This document shows, in pieces, positions 13,301 to 24,560 of a stretch of 64,000 bases of DNA. Numbering within the stretch: position 1 is the stretch's first letter; every line of letters starts with the position of its first letter. The DNA comes from Cercis canadensis (lineage: Eukaryota; Streptophyta; Magnoliopsida; Fabales; Fabaceae): NCBI GenBank assembly GCA_003255065.1, contig QAOA01008075.1, positions 384,608 through 448,607 of the forward strand. The letters are read 5' to 3'. A program made the position numbers and the translations under genes. The notes beneath the pieces were generated by a model, which was not told the origin of the DNA, did no database searches, and was given only the letters and a program-made list of their open reading frames with translations.

Positions 13301-15009
13301 CTCTAACACGTATATTTTTCTTATAGTGCACTTTATCGAGGACTGGACAGACTCCTGGCGAGTCAGTATATCTGCCCCGGGACCCGCTTTCGGTACATCC
13401 CTGTTTCTACCTGTTTCTGACTCAGATATTTTTGTTATGGTTCACTGTATCTAGGGCTAGACAGTTTCCTGGTGAGTCACTATATCTACCCCGGGACCCT
13501 GTTTCTGTTCATCCCTATTTCTAACTGTTTATTACTCGGATATTTTTCTTATGGTTCACTGTATCTGGGGCTGGAAAGTTTCCGGGTGAGTCACTATTTA
13601 AGGCCCAGGGCCCTGTTTCAGTTCATCCCTGTTTTTGAGTCAGATATTTTTCTTATGGCTCCCTGTATCTGGTACTGGACAGTTTCCTGCTGAGTCACTA
13701 TATCTGCCCCAGGACCCTCTTTCGGTTCATCCCAATTTCTAACTGTTTTTTCTTGGATATTTTTCTTTTGGTTCACTGTATCTGGGGCGGGACAGTTTCC
13801 TGGTGAGTCATTATATCTGCCCAGGGACCCTGTTTCAGTTCATCCCTGTTTCTAACTCGGATATTTTTCTTATGGTTCACTGTATCTGAGGCTGCATAGT
13901 TTCCTGGTGAGTCACTATATCTGGCCCAGGGCCCTGTTTCGGTTCGTCCCTATTTCTGACTCGGATATTTTTCTTATGGTTAACTTTATCTGGCAATGGA
14001 CAGTTTCCTGGTGAGTCACTATATCTGCCCCGGGACCCTGTTTCGGTTCATCCCTGTTTCTAAATGTTTCTAACTCGGATATTTTTCTTATAATTCACTT
14101 ATCTATGACTGGACAAATTCCTGCTGAGTCACTATATCTGCCCCAGGACCCTGTTTCAGTTCATCCCTGTTTCTAACTCGGATATTTTTCTTATGGTTCA
14201 CTGTATCTGGGGCTGGATAGTTTCCTGGTGAGTCACTATATCTGGCCCAGGGCCCTATTTCGGTTCGTCCCTATTTCTAACTCGGATAATTTTCTTATGG
14301 TTCACTTTATCTGGGACTGGACAGTTTCTTGTTGAGTCACTATATCTGCCCCGGAACCCTGTTTCGGTTCATCCCTGTTTCTAAATTTTTCTAACTCGGA
14401 TATTTTTCTTATAGTTCACTGCATCGAGGACTGGACAGATTCCTGGTGAGTCACTATATCTGCCCCGGGACCCGTTTTCGGTTCATCCCTGTTTCTAACT
14501 CGGATATTTTCCTTATAGTTCACTGTACCTAGGGCTGGACAGTTTCCTGGTGAGTCACTATATATGCCCGGGACCCTTTTTCGGTTCATCCCAGTTTCTA
14601 ACTGTTTATATTTTTTTTTTGGTTCACTGTATCTGGGGCTGGACAGTTTCCTGGTGAGGCAATATATCTGCCTCGAGACCCGTTTTCGGTTCTTCCCTAT
14701 TTCTAACTCGGATATTTTGTTTATGGTTCACTGTACCTGGGGCTGGACAGTTTCCTGGTGAGACACTATATCTGCCCCGGGACCCTTTTTCGGTTCATCC
14801 CTATTTCTAAATGTTTCAAACTCGGATATTTTTGTTATCATTCACTGTCTCTATGACTGGACAGATTCTTGGTGAGTCACTATATCTGCCCCGGGACCCT
14901 GTTTCAGTTCATCCCTGTTTCTAACTCAGATATTTTTCTTTTGGTTCACTGTATCTAGGGCTGGACAGTTTCCTGGTGAGTCATTATATCTGCCCCGGGA
15001 CCCTGTTTC

Positions 15010-15860
15010 AGTTCATCCCTATTTCTAACTCGGATATTTTTCTTATGGTTCACTGTATCTGGCGCTGCATAGTTTCCTGGTGAGTCACTATATCTGGCCC
15101 AGGGCCCTGTTTCGGTTCGTCCCTATTGCTGACTCGGATATTTTTCTTATGGTTAACTTTATCTGGGACTGGACAGTTTCCTGGTGAGTCACTATATCTG
15201 CCCCGGGACCCTGTTTCGGTTCATCCCTGTTTCTAAATGTTTCTAACTCGGATATTTTTCTTATAATTCACTTATCTATGACTGGACAAATTCCTGGTGA
15301 GTCACTATATCTTCCCCAGGACCCTGTTTCAGTTAATCCCTGTTTCTAACTCGGATATTTTACTTATGGTTCACTGTAACTGGGGCTGGATAGTTTCCTG
15401 GTGAGTCACTATATCTGGCCCAGGGCCTTGTTTCGGTTCATCCCTATTTCTAACTCGGATATTTTTCTTATGGTTCACTGTATCTGGCGCTGCATAGTTT
15501 CCTGGTGAGTCACTATATCTGGCCCAGGGCCCTGTTTCGGTTCGTCCCTATTGCTGACTCGGATATTTTTCTTATGGTTAACTTTATCTGGGACTGGACA
15601 GTTTCCTGGTGAGTCACTATATCTGCCCCGGGACCCTGTTTCGGTTCTTCCCTGTTTCTAAATGTTTCTAACTCGGATATTTTTCTTATAATTCACTGTA
15701 TCTATGACTGGACAAATTCCTGGTGAGTCACTATATCTACCCCGGGAACCTGTTTCGGTTCATCCTTGTTTCTAACTCAGATATTTTTCTTCTGGTTCAC
15801 TGTATGGGCCTCGGGACCCGTTTTCGGTTCATCCCTTTTTCGAACTCGGATATTTTTCTT
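15010..15860 (+). repeat. 425-bp (four-monomer) tandem duplication
   Basis: Two private variants recur at the same spacing: TCTGGCGCTGCATAG (GGCGC at 15061 and 15486) and CCCTATTGCTGACTCGG (GCTGAC at 15128 and 15553). The offset is 425 bp, or four monomers. Identity is high from about 15010 until about 15310, where copy 1 carries a 2-bp deletion (CACTTATCTATG) and the copies begin to diverge. This is a recent unequal exchange. Confidence 0.85.
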
Positions 15861-17778
15861 ATGGTTCACTTTATCTGGGGCTGGACAGTTTCCGGGTGAG
15901 TCACTATTTCAGGCCCAGGGTCCTGCTTCGGTTCATCCCTTTTTCTGAGTCAGATATTTTTCTTAAGGTTCCCTGTATCTGGGACTGGAAAGTTTCCTGG
16001 TGAGTCACTATATCTGCCCCAGGACCCTGTTTCAGTTTATCCCTGTTTTTAACTCGAATATTTTTCTTATGGTTCACTGTATCTAGGGCTGGATAGTTTC
16101 CTGGTGAGGCACTATATCTGGCCCAGGGCCCTGTTTCGGTTCGTCCCTATTTCTGACTCGGATATTTTTCTTATGGTTCACTTTATCTGGGACTGGACAG
16201 TTTCTTGGTGAGTCACTATATTTGCCCCGGAACCCTGTCTCGGTTCATCCCTGTTTCTAAATTTTGCTAACTCGGATATTTTTCTTATAGTTCACTGCAT
16301 CGAGGAATGGACAGATTCCTGGTGAGTCACTATATCTGCCCCGGGACCCGTTTTCGGTTCATCCCTGTTTCTAGCTCGGATATTTTCCTTATGGTTCACT
16401 GTACCTAGGGCTGGACAGTTTCCTGGTGAGTCACTATATATGCCCGGGACCTTTTTTCGGTTCATCCCAGTTTCTAACTGTTTCTAACTCGGATATTTTT
16501 TTTTTGGTTCACTGTATCTGGGGCTGGACAGTTTCCTGGTGAGGCAATATATCTGCCTCGAGACCCGTTTTCGGTTCATCCCTATTTCTAACTCGGATAT
16601 TTTGTTTATCGTTCACTGTACCGGGGGCTGGACAGTTTCCTGGTGAGCCACTATATCTGCCCGGGACCCTTTTTCGGTTCATCTCTGTTTCTAAATGTTT
16701 CAAACTCGGATATTTTTGTTATAATTCACTGTCTCTATGACTGGACAGATTCCTGGTGAGTCACTATATCTTCCCCGGGACCCTGTTTCAGTTCATCCCT
16801 GTTTCTAACTCGGATATTTTTCTTATGGTTCACTGTATCTGGGGCTGCATAGTTTCCTGGTGAGTCACTATATCTGACCCAGGGCGCTGTTTCGGTTCGT
16901 CCCTATTTCTGACTCGAATATTTTTCTTATGTTTAACTTTATCTGGGACTGGACAGTTTTCTGGTGAGTCACTATATCTGCCCCGGGACCCTGTTTCGGT
17001 TCGTCCTTGTTTCTAAATGTTTCTAGCTCGGATATTTTTCTTATAATTCACTGTGTCTATGACTGGACAAATTCCTGGTGAATCACTATATCTGCCCCGG
17101 GACCCTGTTTCGGTTCATCCCTGTTTCTAACTCAGATATTTTTCTTCTGGTTCACTGTATGGGCCTCGGGTCCCATTTTCGGTTCATCCCTTTTTCTAAC
17201 TCGGATATTTTTCTTATGGTTCACTTTATCTGGGGCTGGACAGTTTCCGGGTGAGTCACTATTTCAGGCCCAGGTTCCTGTTTCGGTTCATCCCTTTTTC
17301 TGAGTCAGATATTTTTCTTATGTTTCCCTGTATCTGGGACTGGAAAGCTTCCTGGTGAGTCACTATATCTGCCCCAGGACCCTGTTTCAGTTCATCCCTG
17401 TTTCTAACTCGCATATTTTTCTTATGGTTCACTGTATCTGGGGCTGGATAGTTTCCTGGTGAGTCACTATATCTGGCCAAGGGCCCTGTTTCGGTTCGTC
17501 CCTATTTCTAACTCGGATATTTTTCTTATGGTTCACTTTATCTGGGACTGGACAGTTTCTTGGTGAGTCACTATATCTGCCCCGGAACCCTGTTTCGGTT
17601 CATCCCTGTTTCTAAATTTTTCTAACTCGGATATTTTTCTTATAGTTCACTGCATCGAGGACTGGACAGATTCCTGATGAGTCACTATATCTGCCCCGGG
17701 ACCCGTTTTTGGTTCATCCCTGTTTTTAACTCAGATATTTTCCTTATGGTTCACTGTACCTAGGGCTGGACAGTTTCC

Positions 17779-18303
17779 ATAAAAAAGGTATCTAAACATT
17801 TTTTAAAATTTTTCTACCACCACAGTACGAAAGGTGGATGAAAATTGAACTCAAATCAAATAAAAAATCTTTAAAAAATGGAAAAGTGGTCAAAACGATG
17901 GAATTTGGCTTAAAAAAGTGGACCTCACAGCCGTACGCTGTGACTGTTGTGAGTTAGGCCCTTTTCCTTCAACTCAGAAAGTTTCAGGTCAATCGGAGCT
18001 AAAAATTTCGTTTTGAACAGTAGAACCAGAAATCACTAAATCAAGCCAAACCGAAGGAAAAACAAAGGGGAAATGGTCCAAATGGCCAGAATTCACTCAA
18101 TGACACTATAAAACATCTAAACAAACTTCAAATCAAGAAAAACAATGGCCACTGGCCTCAAACAGAATGGATACTTGGCCAAAAAGTATGAAAAGAGTGG
18201 CCAAAACCCTAAAAAGAACAAAAACTCAAACACAAGGGGGGTGAATTAGGGGGAAGTTAAAAGTCAGTTTTACTACTATTACTACTGATTCAAAGATAGA
18301 ACA
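17779..18303 (-). other. Retrotransposon untranslated leader, truncated
   Basis: About 525 nt downstream of the PBS on the minus strand. It is AT-rich, with several homopurine or T-rich runs and stops in the frames I checked. I see no gag start or zinc knuckle. A small hairpin, CACAGC/GCTGTG with a 5-nt loop, lies at 17926-17942. Truncation at 17779 is abrupt and falls in a run of A residues on the plus strand (ATAAAAAAGG), next to satellite. Confidence 0.75.
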
Positions 18304-18441
18304 ATCCCCGGCAACGGCGCCAAAATTTGATGAGCTGCCGAGGCTCCTCAAATTAGTTAATGTTTAAGGTCGGTTACCTAGCTTTTTGCAGCAAGGGGTA
18401 GCCCTAAGTCGAACCTAAGGATTGTTCTATTTAGTGAATCA
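18286..18441 (-). promoter_or_regulatory. Inverted repeat bracketing the PBS (U5-leader stem)
   Basis: Arm 18286-18307 (22 nt) and arm 18419-18441 (23 nt) are inverted copies: 7 bp (TGATTCA) plus 12 bp (ATAGAACAATCC) pair, separated by a 3/4-nt internal loop. The 111-nt loop holds the end of U5, the LTR boundary and most of the PBS. In the element RNA this would fold into a stem presenting the primer-binding site. It resembles in position the U5-PBS stems that regulate initiation of reverse transcription in retroviruses; function here is inference. Confidence 0.6.
18304..18322 (-). other. Primer-binding site for tRNA-Asp
   Basis: The plus strand reads ATCCCCGGCAACGGCGCCA, the last 19 nt (with CCA) of plant cytosolic tRNA-Asp as I recall it. 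The element RNA (minus strand) therefore carries the complement, starting TGGCGCCGTTGCCGGGGA, as its minus-strand primer-binding site. It is separated from the LTR end by AAATT (18323-18327). This fixes element orientation and identifies the LTR present as the 5' LTR. Confidence 0.92.
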
Positions 18442-19754
18442 TATGGAGAAGCATATAAACAGGGGGGTTGTGTTTGTTTATGTGATTAACGAAAATTAAT
18501 TATCAGTGGTAGAGTTTTAGAGAAAGCAACCAATCCAAGTCTTAACTAATTCTGATTTTGATCCATCCTTGATTTCCAAGGATCCATTTAATTGTTAACC
18601 ATGTTCTTGGCCTTTAAAACATATCAAGAAGCCTCTCAATGTTCTATGGATGTCTACTGGTTAAGCAACCAGAATTCGGTTCAACAAGGGACTAAATGAA
18701 TTAAGCAAACATTCAAGTCCAGTTTAACCTAAGTCCTGAATCCAGCCAAGGTAATTAATCCGTCCAAGCTTAGAACCATTAATTAACCATACAATCCTCT
18801 TTTATCACATGCAAACAGAATATGAACACATGAATAATCCAATCCGAATTAAGCAATTCAAACAGAATATTTCAGAGGATTGAAAGAACTTGATTAACAA
18901 CTAAAATGAAGAACAACAACACATAATCTCAAAATCAATAATCAGAATAGCAAAACCTGGATTGATATGATGATTTAGCCCTCCATGAACAAGAAGAGCT
19001 GAGTTCTTACAAAATATCTAAGAGAAAACTTAGAGACTAAGGAAAGAGGAAAAGCTGTCTAAAAATATCTAATGACTTGATTCTGAATTTCGGCTGCCCC
19101 CTCTTGCTGATATAGACCTCCAAATTTACATGCACACCCAAATTGCCCTTAGGGCACACTTGTTCCCATGGGCCTTAGCTTCAATTGGGCTTTGGTTTGG
19201 GCCCATTTGGACTTGTCATGAGGAAGTTAGGCCCATTTAAGTGGCAGAAGGTGTCTGGAACCGTCAGCTAACTTGCACAGAAAATAAGACCATATTCCAC
19301 ATAAAATATGGTGAACCTGTCTTCATATCAATTGAAGCTCTGTCTGTTAGCTTTCCAATGGTACCAGTTTCAGGTCCATATGACATTTAAAACTCAATTT
19401 ATGACCCAAATACTGCATGTAGGTCAGGATCCTGCGACAGCATGTCTTCTCTGGCTTCCAGGCTGAATATGACCTTCTGAACATCCGAATTAGCTTTGGA
19501 GCCCTGAAAGAAAGTTGTAGAAAATTCTCTCAGCTTTCCAACAAGGTATGACTCGGAATTTTTAGACATTCAGAACTCAAGATATACATGAAACACAGAG
19601 ACAGCATATAATGCCTAGTATTGCTGGAAATTGCAATTAAGCACAAATGGATCCAAAGTCATGAAATGAGGTCTAAGTCTATGCAATTCAGCCCAAAAGA
19701 GGTTTAAAAGACTAAGTATGAGGAATAACTATTGTATAAAAAATGTGTTCATCA
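18328..19754 (-). mobile_element. Long terminal repeat (1427 bp), complete
   Basis: On the plus strand it begins TGATGAGCTGCCGAGG and ends GTGTTCATCA, so the termini are canonical TG...CA with a perfect 6-bp inverted repeat (TGATGA/TCATCA). One boundary is fixed by the PBS 5 nt away, the other by the start of satellite at 19755. U3 lies at the 19754 side. No long reading frame is evident. Only one copy exists in the window, so intra-element LTR divergence cannot be used for dating. Confidence 0.88.
19109..19117 (-). promoter_or_regulatory. Possible LTR TATA box
   Basis: The minus strand reads GTCTATATC in a mid-LTR position, followed by a G-rich stretch (AAGAGGGGGCAGCC) near where the transcript would start. 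The placement, with a long U3 upstream and R/U5 downstream, is plausible for an LTR promoter, but there is no independent evidence for a start site. No AATAAA signal was recognised with confidence. Confidence 0.4.
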
Positions 19755-20674
19755 AAGGCCCAGGGCCCTGTTTCGGTTCATCCCTGTTTTTGAGTCAGAT
19801 ATTTTTCTTATGGTTCCCTGTATCGGGGACTGGACAGTTTCTTGGTGAGTCACTATATCTGTCCCAGGACCCTGTTTCGGTTCATCCCTGTTTCTAACTG
19901 TTTCTTACTTGGATATTTTTCTTTTGGTTCACTGTATCTGGGGCTGGACAGTTTCCTGGTGAGTCACTATATCTGCCCCGGACCCTGTTTCAGTTCATCC
20001 CTGTTTCTAACTCGGATATTTTTCTTATGATTCACTGTATCTGGGGGTGGATAGTTTACTGGTGAGTCACTATATCTGGCCCAGGGTCCTGTTTCGGTTC
20101 GTCCCTATTTCTGACTCCGATATTTTTCTTATGGTTCACTTTATCTGGGACTGGACAAATTCTTGGTGAGTCACTATATCTGCCCCGGAACCCTGTTTCG
20201 GTTCATCCCTGTTTCTAAATGTTTCTAACTCGGATATTTTTCTTATAGTTCACTGTATCGAGGACTGGACATATTCCTCGTGAGTCATTATATCTGCCCC
20301 GGGACCCGTTTTCGATTCTTCCCTGTTTCTAACTCAGATATTTTCCTTATGGTTCAATGTACCTGGGGCTGGACAGTTTCCTGGTGAGTCACTATATATG
20401 CCCCGGGACCCTTTTTCGGTTCATCCCAGTTTCTAACTGTTTCTAACTCGGATATTTTTCTTTTGGTTCACTGTATCTGGGGCTGGACAGTTTCCTGGTG
20501 AGGCAATATATCTGCCTCGAGACCCGTTTTCGGTTCATCCCTATTTCTAACTCGGATATTTTGCTTATGGTTCACTGTACCTAGGGCTGGACAGTTTCCT
20601 ACTGAGACACTATATCTGCCCCGGGACCCTTTTTCGGTTCATCCCTGTTTCTAAATGTTTCTAACTCGGATATT

Positions 20675-21700
20675 TTTCTTATAATTCACTGTATCTATGA
20701 CTGGACAGATTCCTGGTGAGTCACTATATCTACCCCGGGACGCTGTTTCGGTTCATCCCTGTTTCTAACTCAAATATTTTTCTTATGGTTCACTGTATCT
20801 GCCTCGGGACCCGTTTTCGGTTCATCCCTTTTTCTAACTCGGATATTTTTCTTATAGTTCACTTTATCTGGGACTGGACAGTTTCCTTGTGAGTCACTAT
20901 ATCTGCTCCAGGACCCTGTTTCGGTTCATCCCTGTTTCTAAATGTTTCTAACTCGTATATTTTTCTTATAGTGCACTTTATCGAGGACTGGAAAGACTCC
21001 TGGCGAGTCACTATATCGGCCCCGGGACACGCTTTTGGTACATCCCTGTTTCTCACTCAGATATTTTTCTTACGGTTCACTATATCTAGGGCTAGACAGT
21101 GTCCTGGTGAGTCACTATATCTACCCCGGGACCCTGTCTATGTTCATCCCTGTTTCTAACTGTTTCTTACTCGGATATTTTTCTTATAATTCACTGTATC
21201 TATGACTGGACAGATTCCTGGTGAGTCACTATATCTACCCCGGGACGCTATTTCGGTTCATCCCTGTTTCTAACTCAAATATTTTTCTTATGGTTCACTG
21301 TATCTGCCTCGGGACCTGTTTTCGGTTCATCCCTTTTTCTAACTCGGATATTTTTCCTATAGTTCACTTTATCTGGGACTGGACAGTTTCCTTGTGAGTC
21401 ACTATATCTGCTCCAGGACCCTGTTTCGGTTCATCCCTGTTTCTAAATGTTTCTAACTTGTATATTTTTCTTATAGTGCACTTTATCGAGGACTGGACAG
21501 ACTCCTGGCGAGTCACTATATCTGCCCCGGGACCCGCTTTCGGTACATCCCTGTTTCTAACTGTTTCTGACTCAGATATTTTTCTTACGGTTCACTGTAT
21601 CTAGGGCTAGACAGTTTCCTGGTGAGTCACTATATCTACCCCGGGACCCTGTCTCTGTTCATCCCTGTTTCTAACTCTTTCTTACTCGGATATTTTTCTT
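20675..21700 (+). repeat. 505-bp tandem duplication inside HOR
   Basis: The run from CTATGACTGGACAGATTCC through a 69-mer, GTGCACTTTATCG and GGTACATCC monomers occurs twice. CTGGACAGAT is at 20701 and 21206 (offset 505). The junction is near 21180, where a TTACTCGGATATTTTTCTTAT end joins AATTCACTG. This partial-HOR duplication accounts for the roughly 2-kb instead of 1.48-kb spacing between the equivalent markers at 19842 and 21837. Confidence 0.85.
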
Positions 21701-23103
21701 ATGGTTCACTGTATCTGGGGCTGGACAGTTTCCGGGTGAGTCACTATTTAAGGCCCAGGGCCCTGTTTCGGTTCATCCCTGTTTCTGAGTCAGATATTTT
21801 TCTTATGGTTCCCTGTATCGGGGACTGTATAGTTTCTTGGTGAGTCACTATATCTGCCCCAGGACCTTGTTTCGGTTCATCCCTTTTTCTAACTGTTTCT
21901 TACTTGGATATTTTTCTTTTGGTTCACTGTATCTGGGGCTGGACAGTTTCCTGGTGAGTCACTATATCTGCCCCGGGACCCTGTTTCAGTTCATCCCTCT
22001 TTCTAACTCGGATATTTTTCTTATCGTTCACTGTATCTCGGGCTGGATAGTTTCCTGGTGAGTCACTATATCTGGCCTAGGGCCCTGTTTCGGTTCGTCC
22101 CTATTTCTGACTCCGATATTTTTCTTATGGTTCACTTTATCTGGGACTGGACAGTTTCTTGGTGATGTCACTATATCTGCCCCGGAACCCTGTTTCGGTT
22201 CATCCCTGTTTCTAACTTGGATATTTTTCTTATAGTTCACTGTATCGAGGACTGGACATATTCCTCGTGAGTCACTATATCTGCCCCGGGACCCGTTTTC
22301 GGTTCATCCCTGTTTCTAACTCGGATATTTTCCTTATGGTTCACTGTACCTGGGGCTGGACAGTTTCCTGGTGAGTCACTATATATGCCCCGGGACCCTT
22401 TTTCGGTTCATCCCAGTTTCTAACTATTTCTAACTCGGAAATTTTTCTTTTGGTTCACTGTATCTGGGGCTGGACTGTTTCCTGGTGAGGCAATATATCT
22501 GCCTTGAGACCCGTTTTCGGTTCATTCCTATTTCTAACTCGGATATTTTGCTTATGGTTCACTGTACCTGGGGCTGGACAGTTTCCTACTAAGACACTAT
22601 ATCTGCCCCGGGACCCTTTTTCGGTTCATCCCTTTTTCTAAATGTTTCTAACTCGGATATTTTTCTTATAATTCACTGTATCTATAACTGGACAGATTCC
22701 TGGTGAGTCACTATATCTACCCCGGGACGCTGTTTCGGTTCATCCCTCTTTCTAACTCAAATATTTTTCTTCTGGTTCACTGTATCTGCCTCGGGACCCG
22801 TTTTCGGTTCATCCCTTTTTCTAACTCGGATATTTTTCTTATGGTTCACTTTATCTGGGACTGGACAGTTTCCTTGTGAGTCACTATATCTGCTCCGGGA
22901 CCCTGTTTCGGTTCATCCCTGTTTCTAAATGTTTCTAACTCGTATATTTTTCTTATAGTGCACTTTATCGAGGACTGGACAGACTCCTGGCGAGTCACTA
23001 TATCTGCCCCGGGACCCGCTTTCGGTACATCCCTGTTTCTAACTGTTTCTCACTCAGATATTTTTCTTACGGTTCACTGTATCTAGGGCTAGACAGTTTC
23101 CTG
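21622..23103 (+). repeat. Representative 1482-bp higher-order repeat (14 monomers)
   Basis: One full HOR unit. Successive CTGGAC-like blocks show 13 full-length monomers, at about 21717, 21826, 21934, 22043, 22146, 22249, 22354, 22468, 22573, 22688, 22859, 22974 and 23090, plus one 69-bp monomer near 22770. The next unit follows at exactly +1482 (for example CGGTACATCC at 21541 and 23023). The order of variants is conserved: TGTTCATCC type, AAGGCCCAGGG type, TTCTTACTTGG type, canonical, TTCGTCCC type, TATCGAGG, GTACCTGG, GAGGCAATAT, TATCTAT, 69-mer, GTGCACTTTATCG, GGTACATCC. Confidence 0.85.
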
Positions 23104-24486
23104 GTGAGTCACTATATCTACCCCGGGACCCTGTTTCTGTTCATCCCTGTTTCTAACTGTTTCTTACTCGGATATTTTTCTTATGGTTCACTGTATCTGG
23201 GGCTGGACAGTTTCCGGGTGAGTCACTATTTATGGCCCAGGGCCCAGTTTCGGTTCATCCCTGTTTCTGAGTCAGATATTTTTCTTATGGTTCCCTGTAT
23301 CGGGGACTGGAAAGTTTCTTGGTGAGTCACTATATCTGCCCCAAGACCCTGTTTCGGTTCATCCCTGTTTCTAACTGTTTCTTACTTGGATATTTTTCTT
23401 TTGGTTCACTGTATCTGGGGCTGGACAGTTTCCTGGTGAGTCACTATATCTGCCCCAGGACCTTGTTTCAGTTCGTCCCTGTTTCTAACTCGGATATTTT
23501 TCTTATGGTTCACTTTATCTGGGACTGGACAGTTTCTTGGTGAGTCACTATATCTGCCTTGGAACCGTGTTTCGATTCATTCCTGTTTCTAAATGTTTCT
23601 AACTCGGATATTTTTCTTATAGTTCACTGTATCGAGGACTGGACATATTCCTCGTTAGTCACTATATCTGCCCCGGGACCCGTTTTCGGTTCATCCCTAT
23701 TTCTAACTCGGATATTTTCCTTATGGTTCACTGTACCTGGGGCTGGACAGTTTCCTGGTGAGTCACTATATATGCCCCGGGACCCTTTTTCGGTTCATCC
23801 CAGTTTCTAACTGTTTCTAACTCGGATATTTTTCTTTTGGTTCACTGTATCTGGGGCTGGACAGTTTCCTGGTGAGGCAATATATCTGCCTTGAGACCCG
23901 TTTTCGGTTCATCCCTATTTCTAACTCAGATATTTTGCTTATGGTTCATTGTACCTGGGGCTGGACAGTTTCCTACTGAGACACTATATCTGCCCGGGAC
24001 CCTTTTTCGGTTCATCCCTGTTTCTAAATGTTTCTAACTCGGATATTTTTCTTATAATTCACTGTATCTATGACTGGACAAATTCCTGGTGAGTCACTAT
24101 ATCTGCCCCGGGACGCTGTTTCGGTTCATCCCTGTTTCTAACTCAAATATTTTTCTTCTGGTTCTCTGTATCTGCCTCGGGACCCGTTTTCGGTTCATCC
24201 CTTTTTCTAACTCGGATATTTTTCTTGTGGTTCACTTTATCTAGGACTGGACAGTTTCCTTGTGAGTCACTATATCTGCTCCGGGACCCTGTTTCAGTTC
24301 ATCCCTGTTTCTAAATGTTTCTAACTCGTATATTTTTCTTATAGTGCACTTTATCGAGGACTGGAAAGACTCCTGGCGAGTCACTATATCTGCCCGGGAC
24401 ACGCTTTCGGTACATCCCTGTTTCTAACTGTTTCTCACTCAGATATTTTTCTTACGGTTCACTGTATCTAGGGTTAGACAGTTTCC

Positions 24487-24560
24487 AGGTGAGTCACTAT
24501 ATCTACCCCGGGACCCTGTTTCTAACTGTTTCTTACTAGATATTTTTCTATGGTTCACTG
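24487..24560 (+). repeat. 16-bp microhomology deletion in marker monomer
   Basis: CCCTGTTTCT is followed directly by AACTGTTTCTTACT. Intact relatives have an extra GTTCATCCCTGTTTCT between. The deleted 16 bp is flanked by repeated CCTGTTTCT, the expected signature of slippage or microhomology-mediated deletion. Confidence 0.75.

Larger units (their letters stand above)
1..17778 (+). repeat. Satellite array, left domain (104/114/69-bp monomers)
   Basis: Continuous head-to-tail satellite in one orientation. The basic monomer is 104 bp and, in order, contains GGTTCACTGTATCTGGGGCT, a GGACAGTTTCCTGGTGAGTC segment, ACTATATCTGCCCCGGGACC, CTGTTTCGGTTCATCCCTGT and TTCTAACTCGGATATTTTTC. A 114-bp class has a 10-bp tandem duplication in the TTTCTAAC region. 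Variants recur in a fixed order as irregular higher-order repeats: the variant-linked TTTCATACGG-type site is at 2121, 4018, 5863 and 7571 (spacings 1897, 1845, 1708). Variant GTTCACTGCATCGAG, at 11475, 12431, 14414, 16290 and 17645, is noted only in this domain. I see no unique sequence or gene anywhere in the interval. The family name and species are not recognised. Confidence 0.97.
17779..19754 (-). mobile_element. Truncated LTR retrotransposon (5' LTR + leader), Ty3/gypsy-like
   Basis: The only unique-looking sequence in the window. Read on the minus strand it has a complete LTR (19754 down to 18328), a 5-nt spacer, a primer-binding site complementary to tRNA-Asp, and about 525 nt of leader ending abruptly at 17779 inside AT-rich sequence. 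No gag or pol coding, polypurine tract or second LTR is present, so this is the 5' end of an element whose remainder is gone. The LTR side abuts satellite (AAGGCCCAGGG) cleanly. The leader side abuts a satellite monomer broken after CAGTTTCC. No target-site duplication can be recognised because one end is lost. The tRNA-Asp primer is known from plant Ty3/gypsy elements such as Athila; the lineage here is inference because no protein domain survives. Confidence 0.88.

Noticed and set aside
17926..17942. Hairpin CACAGC/GCTGTG as a terminator or regulatory element
   Set aside because: Only 6 bp with a 5-nt loop in a retroelement leader; too short to support a function.
18304..18322. A tRNA-Asp gene
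   Set aside because: Only the last 19 nt including the non-encoded CCA match, with no acceptor, D or anticodon arms upstream. The CCA and position next to an LTR end identify a primer-binding site.
17779..19754. A host gene in the unique insert
   Set aside because: No long reading frame, splice-consistent exon or protein motif was seen. LTR ends, PBS and TG...CA termini explain it.
17779..19754. Helitron or DNA transposon
   Set aside because: The 6-bp TGATGA/TCATCA inverted ends are those of an LTR, and the adjacent 19-nt tRNA-Asp match is decisive for a retrotransposon.
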